Shown here in pieces: positions 1-7,606 of a DNA stretch of 11,655 nt. A model generated the notes under the pieces. The model had not been told where the DNA came from and searched no databases. It saw only the letters and a list, made by a program, of their open reading frames with translations. Both the position numbers and the translations under genes were made by a program. Each line of letters opens with the position of its first letter. The first letter of the stretch is position 1. The stretch is from JAAFHN01 sp031421855 (GTDB taxonomy: Bacteria > Pseudomonadota > Gammaproteobacteria > Burkholderiales > Burkholderiaceae_C): positions 1-11,655 of the forward strand of contig JANOPN010000101.1 in assembly GCA_031421855.1 (NCBI GenBank). The letters are read 5' to 3'.

Positions 1-258
1 GCCGCGCATCGGCATTGGCAGGCGGTATTTGCTTCAGCGCTCGAGAAACACCAAGACATGCTCAACTGGAGTGAGCGTTTTGGTGCCGCCAAGCCATGGC
101 TTGATGCCTACGGCGCGAGCGACCCGGCCGAGTTTTTCGCAGTTGCGACCGAGGCGTATTTTGTCAACGCACCCAAGTTTCAGGCCGAGTGGCCGCAACT
201 TGCGGCACTCTTCGACACCTTCTACGAGGCGTGGCGCTGGCGATCAGCGCAGCAGTGA
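1..258 (+). CDS. mtfA: MtfA-like M90 zinc metallopeptidase, C-terminal fragment
   Basis: The reading frame is open from base 1 and ends with TGA at 256-258, giving the last 85 residues of a gene that begins outside the window. The stretch DPAEFFAVATEAYF (about residues 41-54 of the fragment), followed by a Pro/Trp/Leu helix and a final FYEAW, matches the C-terminal end of MtfA/peptidase family M90 proteins. There the Glu of the 'PAEFFAV' motif is the third zinc ligand; the HExxH pair lies upstream, outside the window. E. coli MtfA is a cytosolic peptidase that binds the glucose repressor Mlc. Whether that role exists in this organism is unknown, as Mlc is not a general betaproteobacterial protein. 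The last 15 bases overlap the 3' end of the convergent DUF349 gene. The first Met in the fragment is internal, not a start. The family call rests on this one motif block. Confidence 0.72.
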   Translation, partial: AAHRHWQAVFASALEKHQDMLNWSERFGAAKPWLDAYGASDPAEFFAVATEAYFVNAPKFQAEWPQLAALFDTFYEAWRWRSAQQ

Positions 259-3200
259 CTTCAACACCGTGCGCAAGCGCTTGGCCGACTCATCGTCGTG
301 AGCGGCTTGCAGTACTTTGGCGACATCAAGTCCCCAAGTTTGCACGGGCAAGGCGTCATTGCGTTTGGTGAGCATTTGCAACTGCAACGCCCGACGCGCG
401 TCGATGTATGCGGCAGGTGTGGGCACTTCCGCGGCCATCTCCAAGCGCAGCAAGGTTTGGTCAACCGGCCCGCTCGAAGCGCGACCAATCGCCTGCTCCC
501 ACTGCCCGCGCATGCACGCATTGATGGCTCGACCCAGCGTTGCAGCCGACGGCAATTCAGCGGGTTTTCGCTGCTCCCAAGCGGCCAACAAGCCGGCGAT
601 AGCATCGCCATGCGCGAGAGCTGCGAGCTTGCGAAGCTGGTTTTGTGCGACCTCAAGCGCCTCGCGTTGGGCGCGGAACGCGGCGTCACCCAAACGGGGT
701 GCCATCGGCTCGTCACGCCCGCCAAAACGGTCATAGCCGCGATCACTGCCGCGGTCAGAACCACGGTCAGCGTTTCGGCGGTCGCCAAAGCGGTCACCGG
801 TACGGGGTCCGTCGCGCGAGTCGGCCGGGCGAGTTGTTCCTGGCGGGCCGCTTGGGCGACCGGTTCCTGGCGGGCCGCTAGGGCGACCGGTGTTGCCGGG
901 TGGGCCACGGCGATCACCTGGACGACCACTGTCGCGACCACCTTCGCGCGAGCCAAATCGGGCCGGGGCTGTGGCCGCAGCAGCAGCGCCACCCGGACGG
1001 TCATCGCCGCGTCGGGCAACAACTGCTTTGACCGGTTTGGGGACGACTACCGGCGTAACAGGAGCAGCGGGCTCGGCAGGCTCGGCAATCGCCTCGATAG
1101 CAGCCGCTATACTTTCAGTAGCATCCGAATCAATAGAATCGGGGACCAAGGGCATATTTGCCGCCAAATCAGCCACATCTGCGTCGTTTTTGGCCTCTAC
1201 AGGCGCAACAACGACAATTTCAACCACCGGTTGAGCCGTTTGCACGGGCTCGGGTGCGTGCAAGGCTTGTTGCAATGCATCAATCGCGGCGCGGATCGCA
1301 CCGGCGTCTTGGCTGGCGTTGGCCGCATCCAGCGCTTTGGATGCTTCCAATACTCGGCGGTCGCGGTTGGACATTTGCGCGTTGATTTGCTCGCGCTGAG
1401 CCGATTTTGCAGCGAAAGCGGCATCGATGTGCGAACGAAATTGCTCCCACATGCGTTGCTCAAGTTTGCGGTCCAAGGCCATGCCCTGCGCTTCTGCCTG
1501 CCACGCCTGTTGCAAATGACGCACAAAATCCATGCGCAGTCCGTGCTGCGCTGTTCCGGCAGCCATCTCCTGGGCCTGCGCAATCAAGGCCTTGCGACGC
1601 TCGATGCTGGCACCCTGCGCGGCATCTAGCGGACCGTGCGCGGCCCGGATAGCCGCTTTCCACTTGGGTTGCAGCAGGTCATACGCTTTCTCGCCCACAT
1701 GCCCGCCATCGCGCCATTTTTGGGCAAAGTGGAACAGGTCACGCGATTGCGCCCGAAAGTCGGTGCTGTTGGCGTGCGCCGCAGTCCATGCGGTCAACTC
1801 GTCAATCAAGGCAAAACGCTTGGCTTTGTTGGTGTCTTCTTCGGCTTTGACGGTCTCGAGCCACTGCTCAACCGCCGTGTGGGCAACCGTGCAAGCTTCG
1901 TCAAAACGCCGCCAAAGCGAGTGGTTGGGCACCCCGCCCGCGTCGGTCAACTTCCATTGGTCGCGCAGTTCGCGCAATGCGCCTTGCATCTTGCGCCCAC
2001 TGAGGCCTTGGCGCACGGGAGCTGCAACAGATTGTGCTTGGGGCGCTGATTCCACAACTTGCTCAGGCGCGTCTTCAATCGCCACAGCCTCAGCGGCAGT
2101 TGCTTCGACAACTGGCGGCTCAGCGGCTTCTGAGTCCACTGGTGCGTCAATGATCGCCTCGGCTGGCACGGCCTCGTCAGCAGAAGCCTCAACCGGCGCG
2201 GTGGGTAGCGCAGGCTTAACCGTCACTTTGACTGGTTTCTTAGCGTCTTTGCGCGGCGCATCGGTGCGATACGGTGCGGCCAATGCTTCAGCCTTGGTGA
2301 CCAGCTCTTGGCGAATTTGGTCGGCACGCCAGCGCTGCCAACCACCCAACTCGCTGGCTTGGTTGAGCACCGCATGTGCTTTTTGATCCAACTCAGCATC
2401 AATTTTGCGGCCGTGCGTCTTCAAAACGGCCCGCAAGTCGTTGACCGCTTTTGGCAAGACCTTGGTATGGCCGTCGGCGACTTCTTTTTCAAGCGCCTCG
2501 AGGGCTGCGCTGACTTCGGCAACCGCTTGAGCGCGCTCAGCCGGGTCAATCGGTGCGGGTTTTGGCTTGGCGGGCGCATCGCTCGCCACGGCGCGAACCG
2601 ATTGCCCCCGCTTGGCGCGCAACTCGTCGGCCCATACGGGCACTTCGGGGAGCGGCGAATCGATGTGCTCAGACGCGGCAACAGCAACGGTCAAAGCAGA
2701 ACCGAATGCCGACCAAACAGCCACGATTTGCGATTGAGCCGCGCCAATTTGCGCCACGTATTTCGCGTCAACACTGGCCCAGGCTGTGTCGGCGTGCAAT
2801 GCGGCCGTCTGAACGGTCCAATGGTCTACGTCGGCGCTAAGCGCTTCGCGCGCAGCGACGGCATCAGCCAGCGGCTTGGTTGACAACACGTCGCAGCGCT
2901 GGGCAAGCAGCATGGCTGACTCACGTTGCACCAACAAACGATGCTGCAAATCTTCAACGGCTTTGATGCGCTCGGCCAAGCTTGCGCGCAACTCGGCAAG
3001 CGGTGGCTTAGACAGTGGCGCACCTGCTTTGGCAGCGTCGCGCTGCCAAGCCATGGCGTCAGCGACGTTGAGCTTGGCGCCGCCAAGCAGCGTGTTTGCG
3101 CGGTCAACCCACTCAGAAACGATTGACTCTTGATTCTTGCTGCGTTTGAGTTCGTCAAGCTTGTCCTTGAGCACGCGGGCTGCCCCTTTGTCGCGGTGGC

Positions 3201-3411
3201 TGAGTTCTTTAAAGACGTCTGCAATGACATCAGCCGCAGGCTCGCTTGTCAACCAAGTCCGCAATTTTTGCGCGCGCTCGCCAGACGTGGGGGCCGAAAA
3301 CGCACCTCCTGTGAGGTCATCAAATTTATGCGGCGCAGCTGGTTTGGCTGCGGCGTTGGCGGTGGCATCGTCCGCCGATGGAGGCGGCGTATTGGCGCGG
3401 AAACTGAACAT
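244..3411 (-). CDS. Long DUF349-repeat protein with RG-rich linker
   Basis: A 1055-residue, predicted cytosolic protein with no signal peptide or membrane segment. Residues 45-380 are mostly charged alpha-helix. Residues 390-465 are an Ala/Pro/Glu/Val-rich linker. Residues 473-520 form a clear DUF349 repeat (LRELRDQWK, then LWRRFDEAC). Two weaker copies follow at about 552-595 (W566, W584) and 623-671 (LQQAWQ, MWEQFRSHID). Residues 722-795 are a second acidic linker. Residues 796-903 are disordered and Arg/Gly/Asp/Pro-rich, with a 9-residue tandem repeat GRPSGPPGT and DRGSDRGSDRG. Residues 905-1055 form a helical C-terminal domain. DUF349 proteins have no established biochemical function that I can assert; the RG-rich segment suggests RNA or protein binding, by inference. 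The ATG at 3411 is the first in frame and is preceded only by a weak AGG about 10 nt upstream. The gene runs toward and overlaps mtfA at its 3' end, and no terminator hairpin is seen there. Confidence 0.85.
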   Translation of the reverse strand: MFSFRANTPPPSADDATANAAAKPAAPHKFDDLTGGAFSAPTSGERAQKLRTWLTSEPAADVIADVFKELSHRDKGAARVLKDKLDELKRSKNQESIVSEWVDRANTLLGGAKLNVADAMAWQRDAAKAGAPLSKPPLAELRASLAERIKAVEDLQHRLLVQRESAMLLAQRCDVLSTKPLADAVAAREALSADVDHWTVQTAALHADTAWASVDAKYVAQIGAAQSQIVAVWSAFGSALTVAVAASEHIDSPLPEVPVWADELRAKRGQSVRAVASDAPAKPKPAPIDPAERAQAVAEVSAALEALEKEVADGHTKVLPKAVNDLRAVLKTHGRKIDAELDQKAHAVLNQASELGGWQRWRADQIRQELVTKAEALAAPYRTDAPRKDAKKPVKVTVKPALPTAPVEASADEAVPAEAIIDAPVDSEAAEPPVVEATAAEAVAIEDAPEQVVESAPQAQSVAAPVRQGLSGRKMQGALRELRDQWKLTDAGGVPNHSLWRRFDEACTVAHTAVEQWLETVKAEEDTNKAKRFALIDELTAWTAAHANSTDFRAQSRDLFHFAQKWRDGGHVGEKAYDLLQPKWKAAIRAAHGPLDAAQGASIERRKALIAQAQEMAAGTAQHGLRMDFVRHLQQAWQAEAQGMALDRKLEQRMWEQFRSHIDAAFAAKSAQREQINAQMSNRDRRVLEASKALDAANASQDAGAIRAAIDALQQALHAPEPVQTAQPVVEIVVVAPVEAKNDADVADLAANMPLVPDSIDSDATESIAAAIEAIAEPAEPAAPVTPVVVPKPVKAVVARRGDDRPGGAAAAATAPARFGSREGGRDSGRPGDRRGPPGNTGRPSGPPGTGRPSGPPGTTRPADSRDGPRTGDRFGDRRNADRGSDRGSDRGYDRFGGRDEPMAPRLGDAAFRAQREALEVAQNQLRKLAALAHGDAIAGLLAAWEQRKPAELPSAATLGRAINACMRGQWEQAIGRASSGPVDQTLLRLEMAAEVPTPAAYIDARRALQLQMLTKRNDALPVQTWGLDVAKVLQAAHDDESAKRLRTVLKSLLR
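841..894 (-). repeat. 27-bp tandem repeat inside the DUF349 gene
   Basis: Two adjacent 27-bp units (841-867 and 868-894) differ at a few bases and encode two copies of the nonapeptide GRPSGPPGT in the disordered RG-rich linker. A more degenerate third unit (TRPAD on the protein) lies next to them. In-frame 27-bp units in a disordered linker can expand or contract without breaking the gene, so copy number may vary between strains. Confidence 0.8.
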
Positions 3412-3448
3412 GTCCAGAACCTGTAAAAAAGCAGATGAATCGAGGGTC

Positions 3449-3478
3449 TACAAACACCGATGCTGCCGAATGCGTCAA
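3449..3478 (-). promoter_or_regulatory. Weak sigma70-like promoter candidate for the DUF349 gene
   Basis: On the minus strand TTGACG (3478-3473) is followed after 18 nt by TTTGTA (3454-3449), about 38 nt before the ATG at 3411. The -35 element matches the consensus in five of six positions, but the -10 element is poor. It sits downstream of the orphan terminator at 3577-3613, so the DUF349 gene needs a promoter in this interval unless that terminator is read through. Confidence 0.25.
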
Positions 3479-3576
3479 CAAATCGGGCGGGTGAGTGCAA
3501 TGTGAGGGCGAGATTGTCCCACGCCAGAACGATGTGATGCCGATCACTGTCGGTGCAGCCCGACAAATCGGACAAC

Positions 3577-3613
3577 AAAAAAGCCCGGGAGCACCAGAAG
3601 TGCCACCCGGGCT
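3577..3613 (-). terminator. Rho-independent terminator without an associated protein gene
   Basis: Read on the minus strand, AGCCCGGG (3613-3606) pairs with CCCGGGCT (3589-3582), with an inner GCAC/GTGC stem around a TTCTG loop. A run of six T at 3582-3577 follows. The stem-plus-T-run form is canonical. The nearest upstream protein gene on this strand already has its own terminator, so this one probably serves a separate transcript. Confidence 0.8.
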
Positions 3614-3690
3614 GGGCGCTTACGAGGAGAAAGCACCCGATTTGGCGCACAGAGATTAGCAGTCTGCACGACCAGGCCCAATGAATTGAG
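3577..3690 (-). ncRNA. Candidate small RNA with CUCCUC loop and own terminator
   Basis: On the minus strand no convincing protein gene lies between the ABC operon terminator (ending near 3839) and a second strong terminator at 3613-3577. Just before that terminator is a hairpin with an 8-bp stem (GGGTGCTT at 3638-3631 with AAGCGCCC at 3621-3614, one G-U pair). Its nine-base loop reads UCUCCUCGU. An exposed CUCCUC is complementary to Shine-Dalgarno sequences, and such loops are known in several proteobacterial trans-acting RNAs. The 5' end is not resolved; 3690 is a guess placed after a short Ala-rich reading frame (3759-3691), and no good promoter is seen. Alternatives are a processed 3' fragment of the ABC operon mRNA, or an attenuator for the DUF349 gene. 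Confidence 0.35.
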
Positions 3691-3834
3691 CCTAAGTTGC
3701 CGCGGTCACAAGTGGCGCGGCAAGCGCTGCATGAGCAGCCACGCCAGTGTGCGCCGACATGGCGCGTCGTGCCAGTGAAACATATCTATTGCGTTGACTC
3801 GATCCATAGCGACCGCACAGGTTTTGTCGCGCGC

Positions 3835-3862
3835 AAAAAAAAGGGCCCGAAGGCCCTTTTAG
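3835..3862 (-). terminator. Terminator of the ABC transporter operon
   Basis: A 9-bp stem (3839-3847 with 3852-3860) around a CGAA tetraloop ends in eight T on the minus strand. It lies about 25 nt after the stop codon of the substrate-binding protein gene. The plus strand has a four-T run, so weak bidirectional action is possible, but no plus-strand gene ends here. Confidence 0.88.
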
Positions 3863-3886
3863 AGATTGCACGATGCGGTGCATCCA

Positions 3887-4897
3887 TCACTTTTTCATTG
3901 CTGCGTCCCAAACCGCGTGGCTGTAAGCCGCTTTGCCTGGATCTTTCTTGATGACGGGCGCGCTGCCACCGCTGAGCAGCACCTTGACCGTTCGCTCGTA
4001 TGCGGCGGGTTCCAAGTAGCCCATTTTGGGCGTGTTCGCGGTTGAAATCAGCTTGGCGACGTTTTCCATCTGCCGCTTTTGCGCCTTCAGGGTCGAGCTG
4101 CCCGATGTGTCGGCCGCTACGACGATCTTGGCTGCGGCTTCTGGGTCTTTGACCGCTTCGTTCCAGCCTTTGAGGGTGGCTTTCACGAACTTGCCCATGC
4201 GTGCGACAAAAGCGGGGTCTTTGAGCTTGGCTTCCATCACGTACAGGCCGTCCTCGAGAGACGCGACGCCCTGCTCTTCGTAGAAAAACGTCACCAAGTC
4301 GGACTCTTTGACGCCGGCGTCAATCACTTGCCAATACTCGTTGTAGATCATGGTTGAGATGCACGCAGCTTGGTTTTGAAGCAGCGGGTCGACGTTGAAG
4401 CCCTGCTTCAGCACCTTGATGTCGGTGTCAACTTTGTAGCCAAGCTTGCTCATCCAGCTGTAAAACGGGTACTCGTTGCCGCTGAACCAAACACCCAGGG
4501 TTTTGCCCTTGAGGTCCTTCGGTGTGGTCACGCCACTGGCTTTTTTGCAGGTGAGCATCAAGCCGGATTTGTTGAAAATCTGCGCCACATTCACCAGCGG
4601 CACGCCTGCCTCGCGCGCCGCCAGCGCATCGGGCATCCAGTTCACGACGATGTCGGCTTGGTTGCCGGCGATCACTTGCACTGGCGACACGTCGGGGCCA
4701 CCGGGCTTGATGGTCACGTCCAGACCCGCTTCTTTGTAGTAGCCCTTGGCCTGCGCAACGTAGTAGCCCGCAAATTGGGCTTGTGGCACCCATTTGAGTT
4801 GCACGGTCACTTTGTCTGCGGCTTGGGCTGACATCAGCCCGCCCAGGGCAATCGACGCTGCGACTAGGGTTTTGGTCAAAACATTCGAACGATTCAT
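3887..4897 (-). CDS. ABC transporter substrate-binding protein, SsuA/NMT1-THI5 family
   Basis: The predicted product has 336 residues and is a periplasmic solute-binding protein of an importer. Residues 1-26 are a typical Sec signal peptide (positively charged start, hydrophobic core, cleavage after AQA). The mature start, LKWVPQAQFAGYYVAQAKGYY, is the family pattern seen in ThiY/THI5 and SsuA-like proteins: aromatic strand, then GYYVA and KGYYKEAGLDV. The PGG (residues 65-67) and VSPVQVIAG segment that follows also fits. C117 and C179 may form a disulfide. The frame opens at a TTG (4900), but the adjacent ATG at 4897 is preferred because AGGAG lies 7 nt upstream of it. It is the last gene of the ATPase-permease-permease operon, 42 nt after permease B, and a terminator follows. 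Pyrimidine or thiamine-precursor uptake is possible, but alkanesulfonate, riboflavin or other small heterocycles cannot be excluded. Confidence 0.88.
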   Translation of the reverse strand: MNRSNVLTKTLVAASIALGGLMSAQAADKVTVQLKWVPQAQFAGYYVAQAKGYYKEAGLDVTIKPGGPDVSPVQVIAGNQADIVVNWMPDALAAREAGVPLVNVAQIFNKSGLMLTCKKASGVTTPKDLKGKTLGVWFSGNEYPFYSWMSKLGYKVDTDIKVLKQGFNVDPLLQNQAACISTMIYNEYWQVIDAGVKESDLVTFFYEEQGVASLEDGLYVMEAKLKDPAFVARMGKFVKATLKGWNEAVKDPEAAAKIVVAADTSGSSTLKAQKRQMENVAKLISTANTPKMGYLEPAAYERTVKVLLSGGSAPVIKKDPGKAAYSHAVWDAAMKK

Positions 4898-4939
4898 CAA
4901 TCAACTCCTGGTAAAAAAAACAAAAAACGCCAAAAACGG

Positions 4940-5896
4940 TCATGCGCTTCGCACGGTCGGGTGCCAAAACAACAAGCGACGCTCCAATTGCACAAGCAAG
5001 GCGTATGCCAGCGAACCCGTTACCGCAGCCACCGCAATCGCACTCCAAACCAAGGGCATGTTCATGCGTGAAGCCTCGGTCGAGATGCGAAAGCCCAAAC
5101 CCTGCGTTGTTGACCCGAAAAACTCTGCCACGATGGCCCCGATTAAGGCCAAAGTCGCGTTGACTTTGAGGGCACCCAGCACAAACGGCATGGCTGTGGG
5201 CAGCCTCAGCGCACTCAAGGTGCGCCAATACCCTGCCGCGTAGCTGTGCATCAGCTCGCGTTCCAGTTTGCCTGCGGCTTGTAAGCCTGCAAGGGTAGAA
5301 ACCAGCATAGGAAAAAACGTCATCAGCACCACGACGGCCGCCTTGGATGTCCAGTCAAAACCGAACACCATCACCGCAATCGGTGCCACGCCGACCAATG
5401 GCACAGCGCTGGTGAGCGACGCGACTGGCAAAAGGCCACGCTGCAAAAACGGCGTGCGGTCAATCGCGACTGCGACCGCAAAACCCAAAGCGCAGCCCAC
5501 GACCCAGCCGACGACGACCGCCTTGACGACTGTTTGGTTGAAGTCCTTCCACAGCGCACCGGCGTGGTCAACGGCAGACGCGCCAATCAGCGAAGGCGAC
5601 GGCAACAGCACCCGAGACACCTCAAAGACGGTGACCAAAACCTGCCAAAAATAGATCACCCACAGGCCAAACAGGCCCGCAGTCAACAGACCTACCCAGC
5701 GCGTCCCGTCCAGCGCTGCGGTGGCCCAAACGCTGGCCACGGCCATGGCCGCAACGAGGCCCAAACAAACCCAGTACGTCAAGTCGGCCGGTATTTCGCC
5801 TTGAGACGTTGGCGACAACAGCAGCACAAGCCCTGCAACCACACTGGCGGCAACCCAAGTGAGCGTCAGCAAAACGGTGCGGGGGTTTGAATTCAT
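4940..5896 (-). CDS. ABC transporter inner-membrane permease B (SsuC/TauC type)
   Basis: The predicted 318-residue membrane protein carries a binding-protein-dependent transport domain. Hydrophobic segments lie near residues 8-27, 40-62, 68-90, 122-145, 155-179, 186-205, 243-260 and 282-302. The EAA coupling loop, which contacts the ATPase, is at about 212-240 (ELMHSYAAGYWRTL then RLP) and keeps the conserved Gly. The frame opens at a TTG, but the ATG at 5896 is preferred: it shares one base with the permease A stop (TGATG), and AGGA is suitably spaced upstream. That arrangement implies translational coupling. With permease A it should form a heterodimeric membrane pore. The N-terminal part before about residue 65 is longer than in minimal SsuC-type permeases and adds membrane helices. 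Confidence 0.87.
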   Translation of the reverse strand: MNSNPRTVLLTLTWVAASVVAGLVLLLSPTSQGEIPADLTYWVCLGLVAAMAVASVWATAALDGTRWVGLLTAGLFGLWVIYFWQVLVTVFEVSRVLLPSPSLIGASAVDHAGALWKDFNQTVVKAVVVGWVVGCALGFAVAVAIDRTPFLQRGLLPVASLTSAVPLVGVAPIAVMVFGFDWTSKAAVVVLMTFFPMLVSTLAGLQAAGKLERELMHSYAAGYWRTLSALRLPTAMPFVLGALKVNATLALIGAIVAEFFGSTTQGLGFRISTEASRMNMPLVWSAIAVAAVTGSLAYALLVQLERRLLFWHPTVRSA

Positions 5897-6795
5897 CAAA
5901 ATCCTTTGCGATGCCGCAAAACCCAGTGTTCAATCCATGACACCAAAGTCGTGAGCAATAAGCCCAGCAAAGCCGACATCACGAGTGCCGACCAGATTTG
6001 CACGGTGTTGCCGTAATACGATCCCGTGAGCAATCGTGCTCCCAGCCCAGCTTGCGCGCCAGTTGGCAACTCAGCCACCATCGCGCCCACCAAACCAGCC
6101 GCCACCCCAACCCGCAGAGCCGGAAACAAAAACGGCAAGCTTGACGGCAAGCGAAGCAACCAAAGCGCCTGCCAACGGCTGGCGGCATAGGTGTGCATCA
6201 TCTCGGCTTCTATTGTTTGTGGTGATCTCAAACCTTGCACCATTGCAACAGTCACCGGAAAAAAGCACAAATACATCGCAATCACCGCCTTGGGCGCGAT
6301 GCCGGTCAGCCCGATGCTGCCCAAAATAATCAACACAATCGGCGCGATGGCCAACACCGGCACGGTTTGCGATGCCACGATCCACGGCAACAATGCGCGG
6401 TCAAGCGTGCGCGAGTGAACAATCAAGACCGCCAAAACCAAGCCCAGCACGCTGCCCAAGACGAAACCTACCCCGGTTGACTGCGCGGTGACGGCGGCGT
6501 GGAAAAGCAAATTTCGAGGTGAGTCAAGCGGCCAATCGGTCAAGCTGCTCCAAATATCCAAGGCAACTTGGTGGGGTGCCGGAATCAACGGGCGCTCCAT
6601 TGAAAGCGTGGCCCTTAGCAAATCCATGGCGCTCCATGAACCTGGTGCACCCATGACGCGCTCGATTGCGCCTGGCGAATTCATGCGCCAAGTCGCCAAA
6701 TACCAAAGCGCCAACACGACTGCCAACACCACCGCGACGGGTAGCCATTGACTCGGCGGCTTAGCCATGCGCGTGGGTGGCGCAACCTCAGCCAT
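5896..6795 (-). CDS. ABC transporter inner-membrane permease A (SsuC/TauC type)
   Basis: The predicted 299-residue permease has hydrophobic segments at about 17-35, 105-126, 136-160, 168-188, 224-243 and 266-287. Its EAA coupling loop is at about 197-221 (AEMMHTYAASRWQALW, then LRLP). The Gly usual three residues after EAA is Ser here (AAS), unlike permease B (AAG). The longer open frame begins at 6843, inside the ATPase gene. I chose the ATG at 6795, which overlaps the ATPase stop by 8 nt (ATGGCTGA), consistent with coupling. The ATG at 6768 is an alternative, and neither has a clear ribosome binding site. The 3' end overlaps the permease B start by one base. The two permeases are clearly different sequences, so the transporter is a heterodimer rather than the homodimer of most SsuC/TauC systems. 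Confidence 0.87.
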   Translation of the reverse strand: MAEVAPPTRMAKPPSQWLPVAVVLAVVLALWYLATWRMNSPGAIERVMGAPGSWSAMDLLRATLSMERPLIPAPHQVALDIWSSLTDWPLDSPRNLLFHAAVTAQSTGVGFVLGSVLGLVLAVLIVHSRTLDRALLPWIVASQTVPVLAIAPIVLIILGSIGLTGIAPKAVIAMYLCFFPVTVAMVQGLRSPQTIEAEMMHTYAASRWQALWLLRLPSSLPFLFPALRVGVAAGLVGAMVAELPTGAQAGLGARLLTGSYYGNTVQIWSALVMSALLGLLLTTLVSWIEHWVLRHRKGF

Positions 6796-7606
6796 GGTGA
6801 CCGACGGCCAAGGCCTCGCGCACCTCGTGGGCGAGCGCCGCAAACTCAGGCGTGTCGCGCATGCTCAGCGTCCGCTCATCGGGCAAGGTCGACGCGATCA
6901 CTTTGACTATTCGCCCAGGCCGGGGCGACATCACCACGATGCGAGTTGACAAATACACCGCCTCAGCAATCGAGTGCGTCACAAACATCACGGTGCGCCG
7001 CTCGCGCAGCCACAGCTGCTGTAGTTGCTCATTCAATCGGTCGCGGGTGATTTCGTCCAGCGCACCAAACGGCTCGTCCATCATCAGCAAGCGCGGCTCA
7101 AACGACAAGGCTCGCGCAATGGAGACGCGCTGCTGCATGCCGCCTGAGAGCTGCCACGGGTATTTGCCCTCAAAACCCGTCAAACCCACTTGCGCGAGCT
7201 GCTTCAGCGCGATTTCGCGAGCCAAAGCCGCGTTTTTGCCTTGAATTTGCAGTGGCAAAGTCACATTGGCCAAAACCGTGCGCCAAGGAAAGAGCGCAGG
7301 CGCTTGAAACACATAGCCATAAGCCCGAGCCAACCGCGCCTCGCGAGGGGAGGCACCGTTGACCAGCACCTGCCCAACACTGATCGGCTCTAAATCAGCG
7401 ACGACCCGAACCAAAGTTGTTTTGCCACAACCCGATGGGCCAATCAGCGACACAAATTCGCCCGCTTGAATGCTCAAATCAATGCCACTCAAGGCCTGAA
7501 CCGGCGCATCAGACGTGGGGTACACCACACTGACATTGCGCATTTCGACGGCGACGGTTGGGTGGTTCACTTTCGCGGCGGTGCTGGGGTCATCAATCAG
7601 TGGCAT
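6788..7606 (-). CDS. ABC transporter ATP-binding protein (SsuB/TauB type)
   Basis: The predicted 272-residue cytosolic ATPase powers the importer. All nucleotide-binding motifs are intact: Walker A GPSGCGKTT (56-64), Q-loop Q101 (FQAPALFPW), signature LSGGMQQR (153-160), Walker B LLMMDEP (173-179), D-loop GALD (181-184) and H-loop H211 (VTHSIAEA). The FQAPALFPWRTVLANV stretch and the total length fit the SsuB/TauB/ThiZ group. It is the first gene of the operon. The ATG at 7606 has no clear Shine-Dalgarno sequence, and no better start is visible downstream. The 56-nt gap to the SUI1-family gene upstream holds no TPP riboswitch or strong promoter, so read-through from that gene is possible. Confidence 0.93.
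   Translation of the reverse strand: MPLIDDPSTAAKVNHPTVAVEMRNVSVVYPTSDAPVQALSGIDLSIQAGEFVSLIGPSGCGKTTLVRVVADLEPISVGQVLVNGASPREARLARAYGYVFQAPALFPWRTVLANVTLPLQIQGKNAALAREIALKQLAQVGLTGFEGKYPWQLSGGMQQRVSIARALSFEPRLLMMDEPFGALDEITRDRLNEQLQQLWLRERRTVMFVTHSIAEAVYLSTRIVVMSPRPGRIVKVIASTLPDERTLSMRDTPEFAALAHEVREALAVGHHG

Noticed and set aside
298..1629. 443-residue plus-strand frame antisense to the DUF349 gene, plus several other antisense frames in the same region
   Set aside because: Composition is that of a shadow frame in GC-rich coding DNA, with no domain pattern; the minus-strand frame has the DUF349 repeats.
3635..3685. tRNA-Ser(GCT)-like anticodon loop CTGCTAA on the minus strand
   Set aside because: The supporting stem is only three pairs, and no T-arm (GGTTCRA), acceptor stem or CCA end is present.
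3697..3951. 84-residue plus-strand frame running through the ABC operon terminator
   Set aside because: It crosses a strong terminator hairpin and the end of the binding-protein gene and has no recognisable motif.
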